From positions 9,166,350 to 9,230,349 of the forward strand of contig NC_084773.1 of the NCBI RefSeq assembly GCF_028858725.1: a DNA stretch of 64,000 nt. The letters run 5' to 3'. The notes below the pieces were generated by a model, which did not search any database, was not told the DNA's origin, and saw nothing but the letters and a program-made list of their open reading frames with translations. Shown in pieces: positions 36,401 through 45,800 of the stretch. The stretch comes from Colius striatus (taxonomy: Eukaryota > Chordata > Aves > Coliiformes > Coliidae). The translations under genes were made by a program, and so were the position numbers. Numbering within the stretch: position 1 is the first letter of the stretch; every line of letters begins with the position of its first letter.

Positions 36401-37163
36401 GCTGTGATGGTAGCCGTGTTGGCAAACGCAAGAGACGGGAGCTTAGCGACATTTTTGGTGCCTATATTCAGGTCTTAACAGTGGCTAAAAACTAACATAA
36501 AACTTAGTCTGTAGATGGACTGTGGTTCTAGAACAGAGTTAACTTAAAACATGAAGAGTTCTTTTTTAAAATACCCTACCAGCTGCAGACTGGACGTTAC
36601 TGGTGGAACTGAGGTCAGTCTTCTGTACTGCTACAGCTGACACTTGGTTTCATCAGGTATTTCACTGAGAAAGAAAGAGTAATGCAATAGTTTCTATGAA
36701 ATGTAAGTTGGACAGAGCAGAATTTACTCTTCTATTTCAGAAGATAATCCAGTTTGTTTTTTCAATGTTTATATATACATGCACATACATCTTGGATTGA
36801 TAATTTCAGAATATATATATATACACTTTCACAACATATTTGGCCATTCATTAGCCTCTGAAACACAAACCCAGCTAGAGAGAAAGAGGCAGGCTGGTTC
36901 AGTCATGGTTCCCTCTCTGCTGAATGTGTTACATTGTACTGCTTTTTTTGAAGTAGTGTATTTAAAAAGCATTCAGCCTTCACCAGTAAATTGCTTTAAA
37001 ATACGAAATAGTGACACTTCATTAGTCCAGGCTGCACAGCAAAGACAGAACATTCACTTTTGTATTGTGCTTATTTTAGGGCCTCCTGCAGAAGCAGAGG
37101 GAGTTGGAGACAGTGCTGATTCCCACCTTAGCTCAAGAAGAGAACTTTATTTCACTATTTTGA
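17755..37163 (+). CDS. CCDC66: CCDC66, coiled-coil domain-containing protein 66 (19 coding exons, complete)
   Basis: Spliced gene; exon coordinates are in the separate entries. The 19 exons join in consistent phase to 3018 nt, about 1005 residues, against about 948 in human. Recognised landmarks in order are NLGDGLKLE at the N-terminus, CLTQDQLQ in exon 4, SWKPADLFSTLGERE in exon 6, AEEHDRWAMHFDSLK in exon 10, SFLRSMTALLDPAQIEERDR in exon 11, very charged Glu/Lys/Gln coiled coils in exons 9 and 12-13 (about residues 375-412 and 527-610), RPDWNINKPGKRYIPASE in exon 15, FIPYVRTNEVYCLDPDAP in exon 17 and RDPLLNPDGV in exon 18. From the family: it binds microtubules, PCM1 and CEP290 at centriolar satellites and cilia, and its loss causes retinal degeneration in dogs and mice. 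The start is uncertain: ATG 17755 has A at -3, while an in-frame ATG lies at 17713. Converges with TASOR. Confidence 0.93.
19073..19137 (+). CDS. CCDC66: CCDC66 coding exon 2
   Basis: Follows a pyrimidine-rich acceptor (TTTTGCAG) and ends at donor GTATGT. Reads DGLKLETEVLNGKPRLILAS, the conserved N-terminal motif; the first base completes the Gly codon split with exon 1. Confidence 0.93.
20252..20274 (+). CDS. CCDC66: CCDC66 coding exon 3 (23-nt microexon)
   Basis: Acceptor TTTCCCAACAG and donor GTAAGT bracket 23 nt reading AKSKPAMK. It is required: exon 2 ends in phase 1 and exon 4 starts in phase 0, and 23 nt restores the frame. The residues resemble the human segment at the same place. 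Confidence 0.88.
20409..20447 (+). mobile_element. probable CR1 3' scrap
   Basis: GGATCCCTTCCAACTCGAGA followed by TTCTGTGAT is the familiar CR1 terminus, about 40 bp only, in CCDC66 intron 3. Confidence 0.6.
20918..21329 (+). CDS. CCDC66: CCDC66 coding exon 4
   Basis: Begins MDNKARGPK after CTTTTACAG and contains the conserved GHILRST and CLTQDQLQRILMTV motifs (about residues 53-189). Mostly polar and low in structure apart from the second motif. Donor GTAAGA, phase 1. Confidence 0.95.
22160..22292 (+). CDS. CCDC66: CCDC66 coding exon 5
   Basis: Starts after CTACCCCAG and encodes a polar, poorly conserved linker (residues 190-233). Two donors lie close together; GTATGT at 22293 is preferred because it leaves phase 2, which exon 6 needs. 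Confidence 0.85.
22443..22546 (+). CDS. CCDC66: CCDC66 coding exon 6
   Basis: Follows TTTTCTCTAG and reads KDSWKPADLFSTLGERE then an acidic/basic helix ending in QWKKEL. The WKPAD-FSTLGERE block is a family hallmark. Donor GTACTG, phase 1. Confidence 0.94.
23504..23628 (+). CDS. CCDC66: CCDC66 coding exon 7
   Basis: Preceded by an exceptional run of T (about 23482-23497) and CCCAAG. Starts DEQVALKKKLKESLEAE, matching the start of the family's central helical region, then diverges (FWPKPGNN). Donor GTAAGG, phase 0. Confidence 0.92.
24392..24568 (+). CDS. CCDC66: CCDC66 coding exon 8 (divergent)
   Basis: A 59-codon open exon between TTTCTTTGCAG and GTAAGA, phase 0 on both sides, so it can be skipped without changing frame. 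It is Ser/Thr/Ala-rich and resembles nothing I recall from mammalian CCDC66. It may be a fast-evolving or bird-specific cassette exon. Confidence 0.7.
24864..25312 (+). mobile_element. CR1 LINE, 5'-truncated copy
   Basis: Typical CR1 3' portion in sense orientation inside CCDC66 intron 8. It covers the C-terminal part of the reverse-transcriptase ORF (LSYGERLRELGLFSLEKRRL and VRKPWHRLPRRV, open from 24894 to the stop at 25266-25268) and the hallmark end GGTCCCTTCCAACCC. CR1 elements are the main avian LINE and are usually truncated at the 5' end like this one. The left boundary is approximate. Confidence 0.93.
25840..25971 (+). CDS. CCDC66: CCDC66 coding exon 9
   Basis: After TTATTTCAG it reads HFSALKHEQQKKWLEELDKQ and continues as a charged coiled coil to HFSK (44 codons, phase 0 to 0). 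Strong match to the family's first predicted coiled coil. Donor GTATCT. Confidence 0.94.
25972..28254 (+). other. CCDC66: CCDC66 intron 9
   Basis: The longest CCDC66 intron, 2.3 kb. No repeat, RNA gene or further exon recognised; the phases of exons 9 and 10 agree without one. Confidence 0.7.
28255..28508 (+). CDS. CCDC66: CCDC66 coding exon 10
   Basis: Begins AEEHDRWAMHFDSLK, near invariant in the family, followed by a variable Pro/Ser-rich stretch with CLSPDPKEL. Acceptor TTATTTAG, donor GTGAGT, ends phase 2. Confidence 0.95.
28899..28983 (+). CDS. CCDC66: CCDC66 coding exon 11
   Basis: Encodes FLRSMTALLDPAQIEERDRR and the start of the main coiled coil, the most recognisable block of the protein. 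Acceptor TTCATAG, donor GTAGAG. Confidence 0.96.
29867..30028 (+). CDS. CCDC66: CCDC66 coding exon 12 (coiled-coil core)
   Basis: 54 codons made almost wholly of Glu, Lys, Gln and Arg (AQVEEKRKKKQLEEEQRK onward), a long single helix. Phase 0 to 0. Acceptor TACTAG, donor GTAGGG. Confidence 0.96.
30454..30598 (+). CDS. CCDC66: CCDC66 coding exon 13 (3' end uncertain)
   Basis: Reads MT/VTLKTNELYQTMQKAQELAQ-like helix through GHDISKLQKNLGG. The end is ambiguous: GT donors at 30596 and 30599 and a GC donor (GCAAGT) at 30602 all leave phase 1, as exon 14 needs. 30598 keeps the length expected from human; 30601 would use the better-looking GC donor. Confidence 0.85.
31020..31142 (+). CDS. CCDC66: CCDC66 coding exon 14
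   Basis: After TTTCTAG, a polar variable segment ending in KDTAVQT, which corresponds to the family's KDTGVQT motif. Donor GTATGC, phase 1. Confidence 0.9.
31964..32499 (-). mobile_element. solo LTR of an avian endogenous retrovirus
   Basis: On the minus strand it begins TGTCCTAGCTTCAGCTGCC and on the plus strand begins TATTATGGTTTAACCCCAGC, the two ends of an LTR family I know from neoavian genomes. Internal landmarks include CAGTGGGATGGGGAG, GGTTGAGATAAGAACAGT, GCAATTGCTCACCATTTGCT and CTTCTTGTGCACGTCC. No internal retroviral genes flank it, so it is a solo LTR left by recombination. Flanks GCCCC and GCCTC could be a mutated 5-bp target duplication. It lies antisense in CCDC66 intron 14. 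Family placement (ERVL-like) is from memory. Confidence 0.85.
32977..33449 (+). CDS. CCDC66: CCDC66 coding exon 15
   Basis: The largest exon (residues about 670-827). After TTCATTGCAG it carries a polar linker, then RPDWNINKPGKRYIPASERY and a basic helix KQREENKVRRQMELLQLVER. Upstream sequence is also open in this frame but lacks support as coding. Donor GTAACT, phase 0. Confidence 0.94.
33940..33977 (+). CDS. CCDC66: CCDC66 coding exon 16 (38 nt)
   Basis: A short exon EEQLHKNHLTEE between TTTTTTCCTAG and GTAGGT. Its 38 nt moves phase 0 to phase 2, exactly what exons 15 and 17 require. Confidence 0.85.
34281..34398. repeat. 17-bp perfect inverted repeat
   Basis: Arms CTGACCTTCAGATTTTG (34281-34297) and its exact reverse complement (34382-34398) enclose 84 bp, in CCDC66 intron 16. 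Origin unknown; a short transposon remnant or an RNA hairpin are both possible. Confidence 0.85.
34556..34842 (+). CDS. CCDC66: CCDC66 coding exon 17
   Basis: Begins SESPPVPAVKNR after TTTCATCCAG, passes a Ser/Pro-rich stretch and contains FIPYVRTNEVYCLDPDAP then DPQYPQFN. Donor GTACTG in phase 1 is chosen because it joins to exon 18 in frame. Confidence 0.93.
35271..35398 (+). CDS. CCDC66: CCDC66 coding exon 18
   Basis: Contains HIRDPLLNPDGVKIRERQQA and ILKGLSKLRQ, the conserved C-terminal helix. Acceptor TTGCTTTTAG, donor GTAAGC. Confidence 0.95.
35399..37079 (+). other. CCDC66: CCDC66 intron 18
   Basis: 1.7 kb between the last two exons. It holds the AT microsatellite; nothing else recognised. 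Confidence 0.7.
36767..36832. repeat. AT microsatellite
   Basis: Two short (TA)n runs in CCDC66 intron 18, about 300 bp before the last exon. Confidence 0.7.
37080..37163 (+). CDS. CCDC66: CCDC66 coding exon 19 (C-terminus, stop TGA)
   Basis: Reads GLLQKQRELETVLIPTLAQE then ends with TGA at 37161-37163. Matches the family's C-terminal GLLQKQKELE helix. Acceptor CTTATTTTAG. Confidence 0.94.
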   Translation, partial: GLLQKQRELETVLIPTLAQEENFISLF

Positions 37164-37450
37164 GGTGCAGCTGAAGGTTCTGAAAACATAAATGCACAGC
37201 ACTTCGCTCCTGTAGCTAATGATGAACTGTGTGTCTCTTTTAATGGAAGAATTAAATTATGTGAATTTTGATAGATTACAGGGTCATGAAGATACATTAA
37301 ACTAATGATGGTGTGTCTGGTTAGAATGGTCTTCATGCTACCTAAAGACATGTGTCCTTTTAATATAAACCACAGCATAAAAATGTTACATGGGCTTTTG
37401 TAGAACTCAGTGTATGTGTTTTGATAAATAAAAAGACTAAGATGTATTCT
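37164..37450 (+). terminator. CCDC66: CCDC66 3' UTR and polyadenylation signal
   Basis: About 290 nt of AT-rich sequence after the stop, ending with a canonical AATAAA at 37427-37432. The cleavage site is inferred to be some 15-25 nt later. Confidence 0.7.
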
Positions 37451-38764
37451 CACTGTTGATATTTTTAACTACAGGAAACTGCTTTTACAGATCTATTCAG
37501 GCAGGTTTTAGGCTTAAACAATGTATATGAACTCAGGTAATCCCAGATTTTGAAAGCACAGATGTGCCAACTATAAACTTCTTTCTCCGGCCCCTGCCCA
37601 ACAGCCATGGCAGCGCTTACCCTGCCAGGGGGCTGGGACTAGGGCAGAAAAACTCACTGTAAGGAAGTTTATATGAAAACATCTGAACAGATCAGGACTC
37701 AGGGTGTACTTCAGATTAATTTGCATCATCTTCAAAAGACAGGATAAGCAGGAGCAGAACTATTTCTCTTCCAGGTGTCTGCAAGAGATACACAACCTGC
37801 ATTCATGTGAGTTGTTCTGTGACATGTGATAAATGCCACAGAAGGTCTACCCTGAGACTCCCTCCTGCAGGAAGGACTGTGGCTGTATCCTGAAGGCTTC
37901 CTACAGCTGTGGCCCAGAGAGGGCAGGTGCATGTGTTGGTTGCTCTGCCTGCAGGCTGAGGCTGCATGGGGCAGAGCAGTTCTTTGCAGAACCCACTGGG
38001 TTTTATTGATACACGAAAGGGTGCGTTCAAAAAAGACTTGAGTTGTTTGGGAGGAGGGGGCAGGATAACAGCTGCTACACTAGCCTAGTACCAGTTTGTT
38101 CTTAATTCAAACAAATCCAATAGTTGTTAAAAAAAGGACATCCAGCTTTAGGGCAAAGGAGGGAAGTTGTGTTGGTTTGGTTTTTTAAAAGCTCTCAGTA
38201 TTTATCCCAAGTGATGGTGAGAGTTTAGTCATCTACTTAAACCACACATCCTTCAGAAAAGCACTAAAAAGTCTAATTACACTCAGGAAGAAACCCTCCA
38301 AATGTATGGCTTTGGACAACCTGAAGAACATTAAACATGAGTCAATAGTATTAGTATGTGCAAAGCCAGCAATGGACTCGCAGAGACAGGCTGGAGCTTC
38401 AACAGCTACTTCCTCTCAGCTGCTGCTTTCACTGGGCAAAAGTAAATAGTTTACAACTGAGCAGAAGTAAAGTTGAAAAGATAAACAGGTAAAACCCTGT
38501 ACTTAGGATAATGTGAGTTTAAAAGGAAAAAAAAAACCCAAAACACAAACATGAGTAATCATTGTGCTCAGGTAGGGAGGAGGTTGGAGGTCTCTCCAGC
38601 AGCCCTGTTCTCCTCCTCACTGATAAGGGTAAGGTAGGAAGGGGAGGGTCATGCTCATGGTCAGCCACAAAGATCAGTGCTGCTCCTGAAGTCACCTTTG
38701 GGAACGCTGCTCCTGTTCTTGGAAAACAACACAAAAACCACAGACAATGCGATGTGTTAGCAAG
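37451..38764. other. gap between the convergent 3' ends of CCDC66 and TASOR
   Basis: About 1.3 kb with no recognised gene or repeat. A GC-richer patch near 37,585-37,650 and Pro/Ser-type open frames near 37,730-38,030 have no support as coding. Confidence 0.65.
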
Positions 38765-39324
38765 TTCCTTGTGCATTAACAATTTATTTAATTTTTGTAA
38801 TGGAACTGCACCATTGGTTACTCTAATTGAGGTATTTAGCCAAAATCCAGTATATAGTCATTAAAATAACTACACTGCCTTATAGCTATGTAAAAACATT
38901 GGTACAAAATTTGTCAAATGTCAAATAAATACTTAAGTTTGATATTTTATGTAAAGAAAAGTGATTTGGATACTCTTACAGTTAAAAAAAAGCTCGCTGT
39001 TTCACATATTTTAGGCAAACATTCAGTTTTACATTAAAACAGACCTCAAACTGAAGCCCAGGTACAGATCAAATACAAATGTAGAAACTTAAAAGTGCCA
39101 ACAAACAAGATAATTCAAGTACAATAAATGTTAAAAAATATATATATTTATTTAACTTTTCAGATGCTTCCAACAGGTACAGGCCATCGGGATTTAAATA
39201 TGACAAGAAAACATTTGAGATAAAGGACAAGAAATGTTTTGTTCCAGAGTAAAATAGAAATTGTTAATCCACCATTTTAGAAACAGAAAAGTCCACAGCA
39301 ACTTATAAAAAGAGATGTAGGAGT
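38765..39324 (-). terminator. TASOR: TASOR 3' UTR with polyadenylation signals
   Basis: AT-rich sequence downstream of the TASOR stop. AATAAA occurs on the minus strand at 38783-38788 and 39147-39152, so short and long 3' UTRs of roughly 0.2 and 0.55 kb are possible. The 38765 end is inferred from the distal signal. Confidence 0.6.
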
Positions 39325-39887
39325 TTATTTTTGTTTTGAAGATGGCCTGGAAGAATCACAATTTACATCCAAACCATGAGGCAAGGACGACTTCTCTGTA
39401 TCCATGCTCTGACTGTATGCAGATAGAAAATAATTGCCTCCTTCCTGGTTTTGACTTGCAGAAGAAATGGGGTATGTGGTTCCCAGAAAAGTCTGGTGAG
39501 TGAGTACTTTAAAGTGACTGAATTGATGGGACATGTTTAATTGTCTGCTATAAACCTGGAAGTTATTGAAAGGAGCTGGTTCACCTGAATTGGGTTTTTC
39601 TCCTTCAGCAGAGCATGTTGTAGAACCTGAAGTAACTGGTGGAATTTCTTCCAAGTCCATTTTGGAAGTCTTTTCCATCGAGCCAGGCTGTGCCTCAGGA
39701 GGTAACTCTGTGCCTGGTAAGCAGCGCGCTTTCACATCTGCTCCCTGTGAGCCCTTGGCCTCTGTCTGCAAAGCTTCCACATGAGCATCATACTTAGAGG
39801 CATCATTGCAGACTTCTATTTGTGATGTTTCATCCCCTGAATCGAGAGACATGTCCTCCTCATCCTTTTCATCCTTTTCTACAAGAA
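39325..39887 (-). CDS. TASOR: TASOR last exon (3' exon 1 in this numbering)
   Basis: Starts [18 protein letters not shown] and ends with TAA at 39325-39327. An acidic, disordered tail leads to the conserved [21 protein letters not shown] second acceptor 9 nt further in (exon start 39878) would remove three residues in frame. Confidence 0.93.
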
Positions 39888-42800
39888 CTACATTAAGAAA
39901 AAGAGAAAGTCCTATTCTATTGAAATACAAACCTTTGTTAGGAAAGCTGTACACTACTCAGAGAGTGTTATGCGTCAGGTCTGCAAGTCCAATATCAGCT
40001 AAGTCTTGGTCTTCTGCCACACGTGTTCACTTACTCAACATACACACTTAACCCTCTGTGTGAGTGTCCAGTTATTCCGCTGCTAAAAGCTTCTGTGCAT
40101 TGTGTTCATGTTTAGTGTTGGGAAATCCCAACTCCCAGCTCCAAAGGGGTTAATGTCAAAACAGCATCTAAAGTTATACAGTAAGTGAGTATTTGATCAG
40201 ACAATTCAAGGAGAACAATTACTGACATGTCAGTCCTTCCATGCTCCATCCCAGCTGCCTGTCCCCCAGCAATTATAACATCACAAGAGCAGCTCCGGAG
40301 CTGGCTTGTCCTCCTCTAGCTGTAGCATTCATTTACAAGGGGAAGGGCAGGCTATCTCAAAGGCCTCCACCCCACACCTCTAACTAGGTAAACAAAGTAA
40401 AAGGCCCTTTAGTATTACCTGCTTGTCTTTCGTCAGGATCAGAGGGAGGAAGGCTGTTTTCTTCAGTGACAGAGTTGTGGTACCCAACAAGACTTTGAAA
40501 ATTTTGCATGAAGTCGTCAACAGTAGCAACCACTATTCCGTTATCAACGTAACTGGAGAATGTTTTGAGATTCTTTTCTAAATAGATAAAAGGAGAGTTT
40601 CTATTAACATTTAACACCTATTATCAAGGGACAGAGAGAAGCATTCATAAATGTTGAGTTTACCTGTTAAGAAGACAACATGTCTCTGTTGTATGTTCTG
40701 AGCCTGCAGCCTGATAAGACAGTCTAATTCTGGAGCATTTCGAGTCTGAGAATCACAATTATGGTATGACAGAATCTCAACCAAGTGCTTCTTTTGGTAG
40801 GTATTCAGAAGGGTCAGCAGACTCAGGGCATTAGGATTCATTCTAGAATAGGAAAAAGAGCCCATTATACTTTAAGTTCAGACTAAATATTGAGTCAAAA
40901 GACAAATATAAGGATAGGTTCTACTGAATTGGGTTTTGGAGAGTGCAATTAAAGCTGATGTGTTTTAACAACTGGTGTGTGAAGGCCACACCACTCCTTA
41001 CCTCCCCAGCTCCTTCAGTTTCTTTTGAATTTTGCAGTGGACTTTCCACTGCCATTTCCCATCAGGAGTATTGAGCTCCTCCAGAAACTTTAAGAACTGT
41101 TTTAGTTTATCTGTTTTGAAGATATTGAACAGAAGTTAAATTTTCTCATATCCAAACTGGAAATGCTGCTTCAGCACATACATAAAGCTTCTATTTGCAA
41201 AGTTCAGCTACTCAACTGTGAACACCAGCCTAGAACTTGAGGTTTTCTTCCTAGGAGATTAGCCAACAACAACATTCCAAAACTGAGCTGCTTTTTCTGT
41301 AGGTCAAATGCCCAGTAGTGGTATCTGCTTACGTAAAAGCTCAATATGTGAGCTGCCTTGCTATTAAAAAAAATGGCAACTTTGTTAACTATTCCATTTC
41401 AAACAAAGTGGAAAAAAAAATAGTTTCTCAATACTTTTTTTCTAGCCTATTTGTGGATTGAATAGCAAGGAATCAAAGGTTATACCTAACTACACAATCT
41501 AGCACAAACTTAGAAAGCCGAGTTCTCCAAGTTCATGTATATGTCAGAAATATGTTGTCCAAAAAGGCCCTTAAGGTAAGAGACTGAATTAGCTGAAGTT
41601 CTCAAAAAAACCTCACAAAAATTAGATGGAAGACTTGATTCTTCACTGTGATGAGCACTGGTATCCCCCTCTCAAACACTAAAATGCTTTTTTTGTCCAC
41701 TTCAGAGAGCATCAACCACACTTACCTGTAGTGATGGGCTCTGGATTAAGGACAGACTCATCTGACACAACAAAACCACCAGACACAAACAATTCATTGT
41801 AAGTGTGATTTTTCACATCATCCAAACTATCAACACCTGCAAAGCTGACACAGGAAAGCCTCTTCAAAGTTACTAAGCCAGGTATCTGTGTAAAAATTTT
41901 AAAAAACAAACATCAATATCAAAGGTCTTACAGAAAGAAAAAAAAAGGAGCTACAGAATTTTCCTACTTACTAAGACCAAATAGCAAACTTCCAAACACA
42001 TTTTCATAGAATTATTACTTCTTTCTAGCCAAGGGAAGTGCTCTCCCAAAAACATTACAGGAATGAGACAAGGGAAGTTGAGCACTTGGAATAGTTTTAC
42101 TCTCTGTCCAGCCCAGGTTCTTAAGCTAGAGCCATCAGGAGCAGCTCAGGCCATCTGACAGCTCCCCCACTTGCTGTTAGTGCATCGCAGAACTACTCAG
42201 GCCTCTCTACAACAAGGAATAAGTACGTATTACCACATACACTGAGGTGGAAGAAATTAGGAGTGTGTGATGGAACAAGGCCAGGTATTTATCACAACCA
42301 TTTTTGTTTGTTCAAAAAGCAGCTGTAGTCAGGACACTCTTTAAACAGCACACTATCTTAGGAAAGCAGCCCTGCTCCAATGAGCTCCCCTCCCTCTGGC
42401 TGAGCAACGGCTTTTCTACAGCACACATTTACTTATGTCAAATACCTTATGGATGAGGTTGGCAATGTCTTCATTTTGGATAATTATCAACAGCTTATCT
42501 AAATCAGCTCTTCTTTTAAGGAACTGTTCTGGATGGCACTCCATGTTACCTAACTTGGTAAGGTACTCCTTACACCACAGAAAGAGAAGATGGGGAAGAA
42601 AAAGTGAACTGGTAGTTCAGCTAAAACAATCCCCACATGATGACCCCGCCAAGTCAGTTTTTCCACCCACACACATCTCTGAAGCACTGGCTTCCTTATC
42701 TTCCCACTACAGAAGGATGTAGCAACACAGAAACAGACAATCGCACATATATGGCAACTGACAGGCTGCCAAATGTCCAGAAGTTCTTATCATTCCACTT

Positions 42801-45800
42801 TCAACTCCCATCTTGTACATTTAAATACAGAAAAACAGTAATCTCCAAAAGTTATCTGTACTATTTATCTGGAGGGGAAGGCAAGAACACCAAACCCACA
42901 CACATCTTTCCAAATTGGTAAGCTCTCACATTTTTGCCCTTGTTACCTTCTTTCCCATTAAGGCCTTCCCCCACAGGCAGACCCAAACTACAGCCTGTTC
43001 TGCTTTCCAACCATAAGAAAGACACATAACAGCTAAAGATAAGCAAGGCTACCTCAGGAGCTCAAATGAGAAAGGGAACAGAACAGGCTACTTGCATGAT
43101 TCACCTGCACAATCCAACCTTTTTGGAAACAGATTTCAGAGCACTTTGTGTTTGCAAGTCCCATTTTGTACGTTCCAATTTGAAAGGCAGTCTAATGTAA
43201 CACTACAGAGAGTTGAACTGGAACTTACCTTAATTTCTTTGCAGAGAACACTTTCCTGTTCTTCATGAATATAAAATTTCACAGTGTTTTTCTGTACATC
43301 TTTAATGATTTTGACCAAACTGTTAAATACTTCAGGTTTTAACTGGCTTATAAAATGAGTAAAGGCTGGTTGGGTTGAAATGTTTAAATTCTCTGGGGAT
43401 TTCTGTGTCTTTTCTGGTGGCTCCATCAGTTCACCACTGGAAAAGGTCTGATCAGACATCACTACGTCCTCTGTTTTAGCATTCACAGGATCCATTTCTT
43501 CCATCACTACAGGTAAGCTTGACAAATGCTGCTCATTAGAATCCAGATCCTCTGCCAGGTTATTCCCCAGTGGCTCTAGCACGTCAGAGTCCCTGCACAC
43601 AGGCGCTGTGTCGGGCAGGGCATTCAGTGCAGCAGCAGTAACCACTTCTGCTGAGTCAGGGCTCGAATGAGTTGGTGGAGTTTGCCTAATGCACGACGAT
43701 GACAAAATAACACTATTCAACTTCTCACTCAGTGTCTCTATGTATTCTTGGACAGAAACTTCTGATGCCTGTAAACAGATGTATTCAGAAAGCCTCATTA
43801 TCCTCTCTCGGGCAGAGAAGACCGGTGTGGATGTGCCACTAACATAAGCAATATTCTTCTGCTGCAAAATCTCTTGAATCTTGCTGGCAAAGAGATTATA
43901 TTCTTCTAACAGAGTAGTCTCTATAACTGCACTAATGGAATGCTTAGTTGTAAAAGGGTGATCTGCTAGCCCACACTGATCCTCAAGTTTCTCCACTTGT
44001 CTTGTATAAAGTCCATCTTCTGCTGTCCCCCTTTGTGTGTCTGAAAGTGGAGAGTATGGAAACTGATAATCAGAACTTCTCTGCCTATTTATTACCCGGG
44101 GGTCATTAGGAAAGGCATCCTTTGGCGGTAAACAAACCAGTGGTTCTTCTGGTGATTTCAGACCTATATAGGAAGAATTAGTTATCATCATCATCTCATG
44201 TTTGAAAGTCAAACACAACTGATATACTAAAACCTCCAAATCACAATTTTTACACATCGTGATTATTGTGCCTCCTCCTGCCAGTCAACTTAAATCCAAA
44301 GATCCAAGTGTTGCTGTCTCCTGAGGTACAGAACATTTTGCAGCTCCTAAGACAGCAGAACAGCAAAGTCTAGGTTTGCTCAAAAAGCAGAGCACCAGTC
44401 ATTTTCCCATTTGATTAAGCACAACAGGAACTGTCTTAATTATAGATAGATACATATAGATATTTATACAAAAGTCAAATTGAAAATCAAGCAGGGTGAC
44501 AAATTATTCAAATATTTTCATTTGCTACTAGGATATAACCCTCAGACTTTCAAAAGGTTTCTTTTAAGCACACACTACCTTGTGGAGTCAGACTGCAAAC
44601 GGCAAACTGCATGTCTAGCTCACAATTGAAAACAGGGCTTTTTGCTTTACAAGGTAGGACGTAAGTCTCACAGTAACTATTAATACACAGAATCAGTTAT
44701 GCTGAAAGGAGTGCCCAAAGCCTCCCAGAATCCAAACCTCTAATAATTTCTGCAGCACTGGCTTTCTTCACCAGCCACATTGTTTGTTTTTAAACCAAAT
44801 GTAATACTTTGTTGCAATAAATGATACATCTACACAGATATTTCAGACACATTCAGGTATTTCAGTATATATCTGTTCCATAAATACTACAAAGGAGGTT
44901 TTCTTTGTGGTTTTGTTTGAGAGGTTTCGTTTTTTTGGGGGAGTTCTTTTTAGTGTTATGTTATTCTTTAATATAATGAAATCTTGTTCCATGGTTCTCC
45001 CATCTGCACCCCAGTACAGATCAATTTCAAATCCTCAGGTTACTGAAAAAATGTATATAATCCAATCACTCTGCTTTCATGGAAAGTTTCTGTAACAATT
45101 ACATTATGAAAACTGTTTTCAAGATATATATGTTTAACAACTGATTAGGTTGCTCTTCAAAGGTTACTGTTTAAAGTTTTCCAGAAAGAAAGCAACTTTA
45201 CATTAAAAAAAACAAAAGCAGTTGTTTTATAAAGGTTTATCTCAAAAAAGGTTAAGCAGAATTTAAACAGAAACATATTCCACTCAACATGAAACCCAAA
45301 CTCTTTTTTAACATGTAAAAAATAAGATTAAACATAAGGATGATTTAAATTGAAGTTACCCTTATTTAAACAGAATTCTCTGAAGGTGGCATCATTCATA
45401 GATCTACATCTTTGGGTCACAATTCTTCATCACAAAAAAACTTAAAAGCAAGAAGCAAAACCCAAATAAACATTTCAACAAGTATTTAAAGTATGAGTTC
45501 TGATTTCAAACACCCTCTTTGTTGGTAATGCTTTGTAACTGAGTACATTGGAGAAAGCAACAAGCTATCTGCCTGAAAACAATCTCAGGAAGAACAGCTG
45601 TTTGCAGGCTGTTTAAGTTTCAGAGTCAAATTTTTCACTGCTTAAGAGAGGTCCTGAGACAGTGATGCCAGGAAAAGGATTCTTGGGTAGATATTTTAAT
45701 CAGAAATTCAACTACTACCTGACAAAGAAAGCCCAGAAGGTTTTGTTTCTTCCTATCCAAGATGAATGTCATCAAAAGCCATCACTTTTAAGTATGTCTA

